A stretch of 43,721 nt of DNA from a virus. Where the stretch lies: positions 1-43,721 of IMG/VR virus record IMGVR_UViG_3300020171_000060. One strand, 5' to 3'. Under the pieces are notes generated by a model that worked only from the letters and a program-made list of their open reading frames with translations, had not been told where the DNA came from and did no database searches. Below, in pieces: positions 30,021 through 36,873 of the stretch; position 1 is the first letter of the stretch; each line of letters starts with the position of its first letter. Made by a program: the position numbers and the translations under genes.

Positions 30021-30137
30021 TTAATTCCTCCAAAGGTAAAGTTTGATTGCCCAAGTAGCCGGCAGGTCGCCGTAGCCACTGGCACACGCCTGCCTCAAAA
30101 GTGCAAGTGTGTATTTGAACTTACCTTGTAGTCTCAT
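30021..30137 (-). CDS. hypothetical micropeptide (38 aa)
   Basis: MRLQGKFKYTLALLRQACAS then GYGDLPATWAIKLYLWRN. ATG overlaps the previous stop (ATGA) and the end contains the next ribosome site. Basic and aromatic; unknown. Confidence 0.5.
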   Translation of the reverse strand: MRLQGKFKYTLALLRQACASGYGDLPATWAIKLYLWRN

Positions 30138-30268
30138 CCCTTCACCACCTTACTCAGCACTTCGGCGATAAAGTGCTCCAGTGTCTTACCCTCTATCGCT
30201 GCCTGCGCCTTGACCTTGCACCATAGTTCTGAGTCAAGCCGTATATTGACCATCTTCTTTTTTGCCAT
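30134..30268 (-). CDS. ribbon-helix-helix-like protein (44 aa)
   Basis: The start at 30268 (MAKKKMVNIRLDSELWCKVK) has AAGGAG nine bases upstream. VNIRLDSELWCKVKAQAAIE then TLEHFIAEVLSKVV matches an Arc/MetJ ribbon-helix-helix. It is likely a dimeric DNA-binding regulator and a candidate reader of the palindromes. Confidence 0.65.
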   Translation of the reverse strand: MAKKKMVNIRLDSELWCKVKAQAAIEGKTLEHFIAEVLSKVVKG

Positions 30269-30282
30269 CTTACTTATCTCCT

Positions 30283-31101
30283 TCATTTTATCTCCCCAAT
30301 AACTGTCACCTTCCGGCATCGCACTTTGCCAGAAAGACAACAGATAATATCCTCCAACTTGACCAAAACCGCTATCAAAGTATCTCCCTCAGTATAATAA
30401 AATGGGGTCGAGGCGTGTATCCCTCTTCCGCAATCCACATCTGTGTTTTCGTCAGGATTTATGGCTATGGATTCCTTGCCATCCTCATAGATAAACTCCG
30501 AATCGTAGCACGATTTGTAATGTCCTGCCTCGATTTTATTTACTCGTTTGTAGAGTGTATATGACCCAAAAGTAGGATAGATATTTAGAGAGCAGGCGAT
30601 TGCTGTCTGAAGATTAGCCTTGAAATCAATGGTGAATCTCCCAAAAGAGACCCAAGCATTGCCATAGACCCTAGCATCGCCATAGACCCTAGCATTGCCA
30701 TAGACCCTAGCATCGCCAGAGACCCTAGCATTGCCAGAGACCCTAGCATCGCCAGAGACCCTAGCATTGCCAGAGACCTGAGCATTGCCATAGACCTGAG
30801 CATTGCCAGAGACCCTAGCATTGCCAGAGACCTGAGCATTGCCATAGACCCTAGCATCGCCAGAGACCCTAGCATCGCCAGAGACCCTAGCATTGCCAGA
30901 GACCCTAGCATTGCCAGAGACCCTAGCATCGCCATAGACCCAAGCATCGCCATCATCGGAGAGGTTTTTGGTGGACTCAATATATCCACCAATCTCAGCC
31001 TTAGCGACTATCCCAAATGCTTTTCTCGCCTTGATACGATATAAAGGTTTACCATCCAGAGATAGCCTCGTGTCTGTTTTAACTATGGTATATTTTTTCA
31101 T
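30283..31101 (-). CDS. hexapeptide-repeat beta-helix protein (272 aa)
   Basis: Residues 51-152 are 17 perfect six-residue repeats of G[DN]A[RQW]V[SY], expected to form a left-handed or similar beta helix. The flanks are unrelated; the C-terminal 110 residues contain CYDSEFIYEDGKESIAINPD and ADPST-like loops with several Cys. Comparable proteins are found in phages and bacteria, often annotated by the repeat only. The changing Tyr/Ser pattern and repeat number may alter a binding face. Confidence 0.75.
   Translation of the reverse strand: MKKYTIVKTDTRLSLDGKPLYRIKARKAFGIVAKAEIGGYIESTKNLSDDGDAWVYGDARVSGNARVSGNARVSGDARVSGDARVYGNAQVSGNARVSGNAQVYGNAQVSGNARVSGDARVSGNARVSGDARVYGNARVYGDARVYGNAWVSFGRFTIDFKANLQTAIACSLNIYPTFGSYTLYKRVNKIEAGHYKSCYDSEFIYEDGKESIAINPDENTDVDCGRGIHASTPFYYTEGDTLIAVLVKLEDIICCLSGKVRCRKVTVIGEIK
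30646..30951. repeat. 17 tandem 18-bp coding repeats
   Basis: Repeat unit reads like GCCAGAGACCCTAGCATT on the plus strand with a few switch positions (CATAGACC/CAGAGACC, ATC/ATT, CTG/CCT). Length change by slippage or recombination would stay in frame. A second open frame across the repeats is only a shadow of this periodicity. Confidence 0.85.
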
Positions 31102-31211
31102 TTCTCCTCCTTTCCGATTTTACGAATATAAACCTGCTTACAAACTGGACACAGTTCTCGGTCAAATGCAGGCCAAGCCGATACGTGTAGATGTTTCTTT
31201 GGGCATGTCAT
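31098..31211 (-). CDS. zinc-binding micropeptide (37 aa)
   Basis: MTCPKKHLHVSAWPAFDREL then CPVCKQVYIRKIGK. Cys3 with His7/His9 and the CxxC pair could hold zinc. First gene of the promoter at 31251-31279, GGAGGGAAAGGGA before ATG. It overlaps the next start (ATGA). Confidence 0.6.
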   Translation of the reverse strand: MTCPKKHLHVSAWPAFDRELCPVCKQVYIRKIGKEEK

Positions 31212-31250
31212 TTCCCTTTCCCTCCTATTCCTTTCTTTAATCCTATAATA

Positions 31251-31279
31251 AATATATCATATATTGTATAGTTTGTCAA
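31251..31279 (-). promoter_or_regulatory. sigma-70 promoter of hexapeptide-repeat operon
   Basis: TTGACA (31279-31274), 17-bp spacer, TATATT (31256-31251). A palindrome copy lies 29 bp upstream of the -35. Confidence 0.8.
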
Positions 31280-31308
31280 GTAATTTCTTTACATAATCAT
31301 AATATATT

Positions 31309-31322
31309 TTGCAGCGCTACAA
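31309..31322. promoter_or_regulatory. palindrome copy upstream of 31.3 kb promoter
   Basis: TTGCAGCGCTACAA exact. The reverse strand contains TTG TAG, the end of the ASCH reading frame. Confidence 0.55.
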
Positions 31323-31723
31323 AATGGGCAAATATATTTCCAGAGGCACTAGCTTCTTGACCAATTGAAACCTGACCACGTAAACCAGTCCATCGGCTGC
31401 TTTCCAGTCTTCCCAGAACTGCCTCGGGCGCTTACCTTGAATCCAGATTCCTTTCTCTTCCATCCAGAGCATACCTTCTGCCTGATAGTCCATTTCTGTC
31501 ATGTCACCGGTTAGTTGCTGGTAGGGATTACAAGTCAACCTGACAACTGCTACCTGCCGGCCGCCGACTCTCGGGCCCCTGTCCCATCCTTGAACTTCCA
31601 TACCCATCTTAAACCACCCATCTTAAACCGCCTGGCATATTCATCAGTCCAGTTACGCCGGGTACAACTCTTGTGTCCACTAAGAAGCACGGCTGTTGTC
31701 CAGGCGAAGCTAATGATTAACAA
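31317..31723 (-). pseudogene. ASCH-domain protein broken by 14-bp tandem duplication (130 aa if intact)
   Basis: TTG 31723 has GAGGAGAAG upstream. The first frame reads LIISFAWTTAVLLSGHKSCT, RRNWTDEYARRF and then enters GGTTTAAGATGGGT twice (31629-31602). Removing one copy makes it continue GWDRGPRVGGRQVAVVRLTC, FWEDWKAADGLVYVVRFQL. The whole is an ASCH (PUA-like, RNA-binding) domain. As it stands, translation stops shortly after the duplication, or an internal start makes the C-terminal 96 residues. It may be recent inactivation or slippage-based control. Confidence 0.75.
31602..31629. repeat. 14-bp tandem duplication in ASCH gene
   Basis: ACCCATCTTAAACC twice, directly adjoining. The extra copy shifts the frame by 14 bases (two modulo three). 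Confidence 0.9.
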
Positions 31724-31895
31724 CTATCTTCTCCTCAATCTTATCTTCAAGCCTCGACAATATCGATTTGCCAGTCTGCCTGCTCAGTAACCCATAACGA
31801 ATCAAGACATCCACAGCATGCTTTGTCTCCCGTATCATCTTAAAAACTTTAGCCGAATCCTTAATCCTAACCTTAATACTCACTTCACTTGGCAT
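31710..31895 (-). CDS. hypothetical basic protein (61 aa)
   Basis: MPSEVSIKVRIKDSAKVFKM, then AVDVLIRYGLLSRQTGKSIL: helical with positive charge, possibly binding nucleic acid. Overlaps RusA's end and the ASCH start region. Unknown. Confidence 0.5.
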   Translation of the reverse strand: MPSEVSIKVRIKDSAKVFKMIRETKHAVDVLIRYGLLSRQTGKSILSRLEDKIEEKIVVNH

Positions 31896-32323
31896 TTCTT
31901 CCCCTCCGAACTGATAGTTACGATAATCCTCGGGCTGCCGCCTACTTCGGGTTGCCCGGTCTCGACATTGTAGAAGCGGTCGTTTATCCCTAGGGCATTC
32001 TCTATCGAGTCCATTATCGGAATCGTAATATTGTGCAAGTCAGGAGTAGACCGTCTATCAGCAAATACTCCATCAATCTTGACCTTCAGGGGCAAACTAA
32101 AGGATAGCCCCTCACTGTTTACCAGGGACTTCAGCATAAATGAGAACTGCTCCATCCACCGCACTACTTCCGACCTGACTATTCCCTCCCTGGTCTTGTA
32201 TCTATTTTTCGAGAGTGTTGGCAAATACTCCATCTCTATCCGGACAGACCTTAGCATTCCCCCGCTAATACCCATTGACGCAGTATTGACCACCTTAGCC
32301 TCCTGAACATACTCAAATCTCAT
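31880..32323 (-). CDS. rusA: RusA-like Holliday junction resolvase (147 aa)
   Basis: The core matches RusA: LPLKVKIDGVFADRRSTPDL, HNITIPIMDSIENALGINDR, then GSPRIIVTI. Asp residues (D in STPDL, D in IMDS, D in INDR) are the metal-binding acids of a dimeric resolvase that cuts four-way DNA junctions during replication or recombination. Adjacent to the helicase loader and initiator, as usual in phages. Confidence 0.8.
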   Translation of the reverse strand: MRFEYVQEAKVVNTASMGISGGMLRSVRIEMEYLPTLSKNRYKTREGIVRSEVVRWMEQFSFMLKSLVNSEGLSFSLPLKVKIDGVFADRRSTPDLHNITIPIMDSIENALGINDRFYNVETGQPEVGGSPRIIVTISSEGKKCQVK

Positions 32324-32333
32324 TTAGACCTCC

Positions 32334-32579
32334 TCAACAAATAAAAAACTGCCTGACTGGAGCCGTATCCAGTTTAACAGGCATAATAAAATATCCTTTT
32401 CCCTTAGACAACTCCTGCGCTTTCTCCAGAGAAGAGCAAACAGAAATCAAAACCCAGCGCCTTGCCCTATGCAACTCTGCAGGGTCCAGCATATTTACAC
32501 ACTCATCTTTCCAGTCACCAACAACCCACACATCAGCACTATCTAAAAAGTTACGAATATCCTCTGGAAACTCCATCAC
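32334..32579 (-). CDS. hypothetical protein (81 aa)
   Basis: MMEFPEDIRNFLDSADVWVV, then AELHRARRWVLISVCSSLEK and YFIMPVKLDTAPVRQFFI. An alpha/beta pattern resembling small domains beside replication proteins. Start after GGAGAAGGTG. Unknown. Confidence 0.5.
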   Translation of the reverse strand: MMEFPEDIRNFLDSADVWVVGDWKDECVNMLDPAELHRARRWVLISVCSSLEKAQELSKGKGYFIMPVKLDTAPVRQFFIC

Positions 32580-32616
32580 CTTCTCCTCAGTCTATACTCC
32601 GGCGCCTTAATCTCAA

Positions 32617-33285
32617 TCACCCGGCACCAGTTTTCCCTTCTAATGGTCTCTGGTCTGGACTCTCATTGAAAACCAATCGGGCACTACCTTTATCTTTGAA
32701 TCTGGAAAAAATTCGCTCTGGTATAGACTTAATATCGAGATTCGTGGTAACTACAGTCAGAAGTTTATGCTCCAGCCTATAGTCTATAATGTCCTCCAGT
32801 TCACCCCATTCCCACGACCCACCTGTTGACCCAGAACCCACATCATCCAGTATTAGGATATTCCTAGTCCTGAGCCGATTAAAATAATCTTCATAACTGT
32901 TCTCATCGCGCCCGGGCTTCCCCATAAGGCTTTTAAGATGGCGGACAATATCGCTCCACCTATCACGCCGGCAGAAGATACCCCGGTCATAAAGTGCTAT
33001 AACCAGAGCCTCGCAGCACCGAGTCTTCCCATTGCCAGTCCCGCCATAAACCATCAGCATATGCCAAGGAGCCCCAGTCGCCAGTTCCCTGAAGGCTCGA
33101 TATACCGGCTCGAATCCCTTTGGGTGTCTCATACTCTCAAAGGTGTGACCACTGTAGGTAACACCCCGGTACTTCAGAGACTCCTCACGCTTTTGGGCGG
33201 CAGTCAATGCTGGCTTTTCCTCATAAATCTTCTGGTCTGGTGTAGACTGTCGGTAACGCTCTAGGATTTCTTTGATTGGTTCCAT
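32617..33285 (-). CDS. DnaC/IstB-like helicase loader (222 aa)
   Basis: Walker A is GGTGNGKT (81-88), Walker B ILILDDVG (143-150), sensor-like VVTTNLD and the arginine-finger-like IFSRFKDKG. Length and N-terminal helical region fit the AAA+ loaders that place DnaB on DNA. The start overlaps the DnaD-like gene by 65 bases. No phage DnaB is seen in the window, so it probably recruits the host helicase. Confidence 0.85.
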   Translation of the reverse strand: MEPIKEILERYRQSTPDQKIYEEKPALTAAQKREESLKYRGVTYSGHTFESMRHPKGFEPVYRAFRELATGAPWHMLMVYGGTGNGKTRCCEALVIALYDRGIFCRRDRWSDIVRHLKSLMGKPGRDENSYEDYFNRLRTRNILILDDVGSGSTGGSWEWGELEDIIDYRLEHKLLTVVTTNLDIKSIPERIFSRFKDKGSARLVFNESPDQRPLEGKTGAG

Positions 33286-33940
33286 TTCGACCTCCTTGTT
33301 TATCTAGTGGGAAAACCCCTTTCCAACTGTTCATTATGGAGCGATCAAGCACGGCATTAGGGTCATCCCCAGCGAGTTTTAATCTCTCTAGCTCCTTAAT
33401 CAATAAGGATTTGGCTCTTTCTGTAGGGAGAGACTTCTTTCCTCGACGCATCTCTACGAAGGCATCCCAGGTTTCTTTATTAAGCCACTCCGGTAGTATT
33501 GTATTGTTTTGTTTAGTATTGTTTAGTATTGTTTGTCGGTTATTGCCTGCGGAAACAGGGTTTATGTTAGCAATAACTGGTCGGATAGGCGTGCCAGTAA
33601 GTCGGCGGCGATAAACCAATTCCAGATTTTCAACTAAATTTTGGCTCCAGATAATCTTTGCCCGATGCAGTTCCGAGTCGATAGCAGAGAGGTCGGCGAG
33701 TAATTGTAGTATTTTAACAGCAATATCCTCGCTGACGTGTGTTTCTGCTAACAGAAACCTCCAACTAGCAGAGTTATTGTAATCATAAACTTGGCTCTCG
33801 CTTCTACATAAGAGTTCTAACAGTTTAAACCAAAATGCGTACCCATCATTCCCAAATTCATTCTGCAGTATCAATTTTGTCTTGCCACCATTAACATAAT
33901 GCGGGAAGTAATCAATCGTTTGTTTCTTGGGTCTAGCCAT
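33221..33940 (-). CDS. DnaD-type replication initiator, DUF4373-like N-terminus (239 aa)
   Basis: KQTIDYFPHYVNGGKTKLIL then GYAFWFKLLELLCRSE resembles the Lin1244/DUF4373 winged-helix domain seen in phage initiators. The linker is Asn/Thr-rich and encoded by GTTTAGTATT repeats. The C-terminal part WNKETWDAFVEMRRGKK-like and LLIKELERLKLAGDDPN resembles a DnaD extension. It probably recognises the origin and hands over to the DnaC-like loader. Confidence 0.7.
   Translation of the reverse strand: MARPKKQTIDYFPHYVNGGKTKLILQNEFGNDGYAFWFKLLELLCRSESQVYDYNNSASWRFLLAETHVSEDIAVKILQLLADLSAIDSELHRAKIIWSQNLVENLELVYRRRLTGTPIRPVIANINPVSAGNNRQTILNNTKQNNTILPEWLNKETWDAFVEMRRGKKSLPTERAKSLLIKELERLKLAGDDPNAVLDRSIMNSWKGVFPLDKQGGRNGTNQRNPRALPTVYTRPEDL
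33493..33534. repeat. A/T-rich short tandem repeats in initiator gene
   Basis: GTTTAGTATT occurs twice in tandem (33511-33530), with related TAGTATTGT copies before them. Placement in an initiator gene suits origin iterons or a melting region, although the same DNA also encodes a polar linker. Confidence 0.4.
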
Positions 33941-34195
33941 TTAATCATCCTCCCACTGGCAGCGTTTGTAGATAATCCTGAGTAGCTTTTTATTGACACG
34001 CAAAAAAGATGCTGGGTTAGTTGTAGCCCTCCCAGCAATATATTGATCTGATAGGTTCTTTACCTCAAGAGAATCGCGGAAGTGATACTCGAAACGTGGC
34101 TGAGAGTAGTCAATAGATAATGGGATATAGCCCTCAGTGATTAAATAAGTGGCAAGTCCAGTGTCCGATGTCTTAAAGTGATTGTTATCTACCAT
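33941..34195 (-). CDS. DUF5659-like protein (84 aa)
   Basis: FKTSDTGLATYLITEGYIPL, then DSLEVKNLSDQYIAGRATTN and PASFLRVNKKLLRIIY match the DUF5659 pattern (substrate unknown). It is the first gene after the promoter at 34227-34255, directly before the initiator. GGGAGTTATAG precedes ATG. Confidence 0.7.
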   Translation of the reverse strand: MVDNNHFKTSDTGLATYLITEGYIPLSIDYSQPRFEYHFRDSLEVKNLSDQYIAGRATTNPASFLRVNKKLLRIIYKRCQWEDD

Positions 34196-34226
34196 CTATA
34201 ACTCCCATAACTACATCCTATTTGAG

Positions 34227-34255
34227 ATGATAACACAGGTTTAAGGCATTGACAA
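34227..34255 (-). promoter_or_regulatory. sigma-70 promoter of replication genes
   Basis: TTGTCA (34255-34250), 17-bp spacer, TATCAT (34232-34227) with upstream TGT for an extended -10. Reads into DUF5659, DnaD-like, DnaC-like and RusA. Confidence 0.7.
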
Positions 34256-34285
34256 TACCCCGAAATAGATATATTATTGTTAAGC

Positions 34286-34624
34286 CTATTCCTGCACTAT
34301 GCCGCCAGGACCTTCAAGCTGCAAGCTCAGCGGTTTGCCGGCGGCAGATACAGACAGAACATTACCATCTTCCAGAGTAATTGTCAAGCGCCGTCCACGA
34401 AGCTGGAAGCCTTTTATGACACCACCGATGACTGCCTGCCCAATCGGGTGCTTCTCATAATGCTGTTCTTCCTTTTGACAGTCATGCAGAGTGCCATCAA
34501 GGTTATACAGCACCAGTTGCCGGTCACCATTGGCATACTCAGATTTCAGCCTTACATCGGCATTGCAATCGGGGCACTTCTCCGGTGGTTTAGCTATTCT
34601 ACTCATATAATTGTTTTCTACCAA
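34286..34624 (-). CDS. zinc-knuckle protein (112 aa), TTG start
   Basis: TTG at 34624 is eight bases from AAAGGAGG; an earlier GTG lies within that ribosome site. KCPDCNADVRLK and a later HDCQKEE may bind zinc. The C-terminal half (GFQLRGRRLTITLEDGNVLS) is beta-like. It follows a folded leader RNA with three internal hairpins. Function unknown. Confidence 0.55.
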   Translation of the reverse strand: MVENNYMSRIAKPPEKCPDCNADVRLKSEYANGDRQLVLYNLDGTLHDCQKEEQHYEKHPIGQAVIGGVIKGFQLRGRRLTITLEDGNVLSVSAAGKPLSLQLEGPGGIVQE

Positions 34625-34646
34625 TTTAATCACCTCCTTTCTATTA

Positions 34647-34739
34647 AGCTGGGGCTAGGGGAGTTTCTACCGGGCTACTCCCTGGGCGTATACTAACCAG
34701 CGAGGAGGGCACCACGCCGTCCCGTTGCCCACCCCAGCT
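34647..34739 (-). ncRNA. folded RNA leader, 8-bp closing stem with three hairpins
   Basis: AGCTGGGG/CCCCAGCT closes the element. Inside are stems GGGCA/TGCCC, CTGG/CCAG and GGGAGT/ACTCCC, making a cloverleaf-like four-way junction about 10 bases before the ribosome site. It is not a tRNA: no T-loop or anticodon arm fits. Likely a cis-acting control element or processed RNA. Confidence 0.55.
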
Positions 34740-34740
34740 A

Positions 34741-34754
34741 TTGCAATGCTACAA
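34741..34754. promoter_or_regulatory. palindrome copy before folded leader
   Basis: TTGCAATGCTACAA, 12 of 14 to the exact copies. Contains TTG TAG, the end of the HNH gene. Confidence 0.5.
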
Positions 34755-35183
34755 TTTCATTAAATTCTCTATCACTTCAAAGCCCAATCGCTTTTGTTCT
34801 ACTGTTTCCCTCGTCGGTTGCTTACGCTTCTTTATTCCGTGTATTTTATTCCAATAAACGCTTCGCTGAATATCCTCACGCTTTAACGGCGACTTATGGA
34901 GAATAGGTTTTTTCAGCCATGAATAATACGGTAACTTGATGCTCTCGTTCAACCTTTCTTGGTTAAGCTCCTCAAGATGTGCATTTCTAATCTCCCGCCG
35001 CTTATTCTCCACCTCAATAGCTTTATCTATTAAGTCATCGTCAAACCATTCTATTCCCCTGTCGTGGTAAGTTCGATGACAACGGCGACAAAGGTTAATC
35101 GTCTCAGGACTGAGTTTGCCCTCTTTGCAATCGTAATGGTGGGCGTCAACAAACTTGTCGCTACCACAAATCTCACAGTTCAT
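34749..35183 (-). CDS. HNH endonuclease-like protein (144 aa)
   Basis: MNCEICGSDKFVDAHHYDCK, then INLCRRCHRTYHDRG give the two Cys pairs and an HH-type active site. The C-terminal 90 residues are basic and helical. ATG overlaps the stop of the following HNH gene in transcription order (ATGA). Two adjoining HNH genes of different classes could be phage nucleases for replication or packaging rather than homing enzymes. Confidence 0.75.
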   Translation of the reverse strand: MNCEICGSDKFVDAHHYDCKEGKLSPETINLCRRCHRTYHDRGIEWFDDDLIDKAIEVENKRREIRNAHLEELNQERLNESIKLPYYSWLKKPILHKSPLKREDIQRSVYWNKIHGIKKRKQPTRETVEQKRLGFEVIENLMKL

Positions 35184-35464
35184 AGCAATTTTCTAATCTC
35201 CCTCCCTGGAACCAGCTCATCAGCGTCCTCATTCCAGCTATGGTCGTGTCGCTCTTGATGACAACCGATACAAAGTAGCATACAATTCGCCTCACTATCT
35301 GACAACTTCTTAAATATGCCGTGCCTACCTCCGAGTCCTTTTCTAACGATATGGTGAAACTCAGCGCCAGACGCCATGCAGCGTTGACCTGTCCAGAGTT
35401 TCCTCTCACACAGACCGCCTGAGCGTCTTAAAACCGCCTCCCTTACTTCTTTATTGAATGGCAT
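35180..35464 (-). CDS. HNH endonuclease-like protein (94 aa)
   Basis: MPFNKEVREAVLRRSGGLCE, then SGAEFHHIVRKGLGGRHG, and MLLCIGCHQERHDH. The HH followed 25-30 residues later by CxxCHxxRH is the classic HNH metal finger. ATG 35464 is taken; a TTG two codons earlier overlaps the previous stop. Short phage HNH proteins of this kind often aid packaging, but no terminase is adjacent. Confidence 0.75.
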   Translation of the reverse strand: MPFNKEVREAVLRRSGGLCERKLWTGQRCMASGAEFHHIVRKGLGGRHGIFKKLSDSEANCMLLCIGCHQERHDHSWNEDADELVPGREIRKLL

Positions 35465-35466
35465 TT

Positions 35467-36366
35467 TCAAACTCTTGTCGCTGTCTTTGAATTTATGACC
35501 TCACCACAACGCGGACACACGATGTTATCTGGCTTGTCATCACCGTCACCACCTACGTTCTGCCCAAGCTCTTCTCTCAGGTCTAAATCAGACAAAATGC
35601 GGGCGGCTTCTATGACCTCCATGGTTAGTTCGCCTTTCCGGGCCAGAGGCAATAACCGGGTGAGCTTCGCTACGCCAATCTCGGCCAGCAGCTTTTCGTC
35701 TAGCCCCATGTTCTTGACTAGATATTCATAGATAGCGGAAAGTCTGGTCGCCCAAGAATACGAAGAGGTCATAGGCAATTTTAGGTCCTCTACATATTCC
35801 CGATATGTCTCATAATGCAGAATAGTCCACTCCCCGGCAATCCGGGCGCCGTATAAGAGTTGACCCATCTTGAGAAACATAACCTCAGCTCCTATTGCTA
35901 GGGCCTCTATCGCCTGCTTATGACCGTAGGCAGTTTTCTCAGCTTCGGTCGGGTCACCACTCAGAGCGTGAACATCTATCTTGTCAATCTCTTTCTTCAA
36001 CTTCTTCTCAGACTGAGTGGCCTTATCAGCATCGGCCTGGTCTGCCTTGGCAACTGCCCGAGCCTTTTCAACAGCATCATCCGGTACCAGCGGCTTCTCC
36101 TCGGTCTGTCCGGTCCCCTCTTCCGTCGTTCCCTGCTCCGGAGTCTTTTTCTTACGTGATGCCGTCCGCTTTACCGCTTCCTTCTTTTCATCAGCTGGCA
36201 CTGTTCCTACTCCTCTATTAGCGACCTTCTGTGAGCTGGCCGGCAATATCTCGATAAGACAAGCCGCTCGGTTCCAGCCTACTTCCCTCAGGGCTTGGTC
36301 TAGTAATTCAGCCTCCCTCTCCACTACCTCTCCGGTTTCCGTGTTGGTTAATTTATACCTGTTCAT
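35467..36366 (-). CDS. hypothetical protein with C-terminal zinc pair (299 aa)
   Basis: The first 40 residues are ordered; 50-140 are Lys/Glu/Ala-rich and probably flexible (AVKRTASRKKKTPEQGTTEE). Residues about 155-240 are helical with EVMFLKMGQLLYGARIAGEW and YVEDLKLPMTSSYSWATRLS, which could be a DNA-binding domain of the DUF3102 type. It ends CPRCGEVINS. A DNA-organising or transcription role is possible. Confidence 0.55.
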   Translation of the reverse strand: MNRYKLTNTETGEVVEREAELLDQALREVGWNRAACLIEILPASSQKVANRGVGTVPADEKKEAVKRTASRKKKTPEQGTTEEGTGQTEEKPLVPDDAVEKARAVAKADQADADKATQSEKKLKKEIDKIDVHALSGDPTEAEKTAYGHKQAIEALAIGAEVMFLKMGQLLYGARIAGEWTILHYETYREYVEDLKLPMTSSYSWATRLSAIYEYLVKNMGLDEKLLAEIGVAKLTRLLPLARKGELTMEVIEAARILSDLDLREELGQNVGGDGDDKPDNIVCPRCGEVINSKTATRV

Positions 36367-36376
36367 TTTTACCTCC

Positions 36377-36472
36377 TTATCCGATTAGTCTGACTACAAT
36401 CACCAGTGTAATCAGACAACCTACTACTATTCCGAAGAGGATTAGACTTGCAGTCTCACTTCCTTTGTTCAT
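36377..36472 (-). CDS. single-span membrane micropeptide B (31 aa)
   Basis: MNKGSETASLILFGIVVGCL then ITLVIVVRLIG. Related to the 30-residue peptide at 18.8-18.9 kb in length, polar head, FGIVV core and VRL end. Membrane helix is evident; function unknown. Confidence 0.6.
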   Translation of the reverse strand: MNKGSETASLILFGIVVGCLITLVIVVRLIG

Positions 36473-36473
36473 A

Positions 36474-36596
36474 TTAGGTCCCTAGCTTCACAGATGGCAT
36501 TTGATAAAGTTTCACCATCTTAGAGAGAAGGAATACAATAAATACTTGCTTCAAACTAGTACAGTCTATCGTAAAGATATAAGTTTTTATTTTCAT
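36474..36596 (-). CDS. hypothetical peptide (40 aa)
   Basis: MKIKTYIFTIDCTSLKQVFI then VFLLSKMVKLYQMPSVKLGT. GGGGAGAGAGAT precedes ATG. Hydrophobic with basic ends; possible membrane contact. No family known. Confidence 0.4.
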   Translation of the reverse strand: MKIKTYIFTIDCTSLKQVFIVFLLSKMVKLYQMPSVKLGT

Positions 36597-36612
36597 ATCT
36601 CTCTCCCCTCTC

Positions 36613-36629
36613 CTAGGTACTGACTAACT
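36613..36629 (-). repeat. junction repeat family A, copy 3
   Basis: AGTTAGTCAGTACCTAG, one difference from the other two; here it is translated as the C-terminal LVST-stop. Confidence 0.6.
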
Positions 36630-36807
36630 CATCCTTTAATTGTTTAAGGTGGTTATCGCAAAGCCAAATCTCAGTCCGTTTAGCACCAAGCAAGGTTATC
36701 TGGTTTGGAGCTAACACCTCAGACTTCTTCCAGTCATCTAACATTCGGCAAACATCACAATAGGCATAAGGTCTTTTCGGTATCCGTCTTACTTTAAGGA
36801 TGTTCAT
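36613..36807 (-). CDS. Cys-containing small protein (64 aa)
   Basis: YAYCDVCRMLDDWKKSEVLA, then EIWLCDNHLKQLKDEL. Three Cys and a His form a likely zinc site. It begins with leader repeat B and its last codons are made by junction repeat A, so both ends look exchanged as a cassette. Confidence 0.55.
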   Translation of the reverse strand: MNILKVRRIPKRPYAYCDVCRMLDDWKKSEVLAPNQITLLGAKRTEIWLCDNHLKQLKDELVST

Positions 36808-36824
36808 ATCAATACCCCCTGTTT
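36805..36824 (-). repeat. leader repeat family B, copy 3
   Basis: AAACAGGGGGTATTGATATG before the 64-residue gene; near-identical to 23078-23098. Confidence 0.55.
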
Positions 36825-36873
36825 TTCACCATTTAGGTACATCTAACTAAAATTACTTTCGTCCTGTTTCATT

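Noticed and set aside
30646-30951. CRISPR-like array
   Set aside because: Units are only 18 bp, directly adjacent and in coding frame, with no unique spacers or cas genes.
30585-30992. A 135-codon alternate frame through the hexapeptide repeats
   Set aside because: Its regular MLGS pattern is created by the 18-bp repeat in another frame; the 272-residue frame has proper flanks and a better start.
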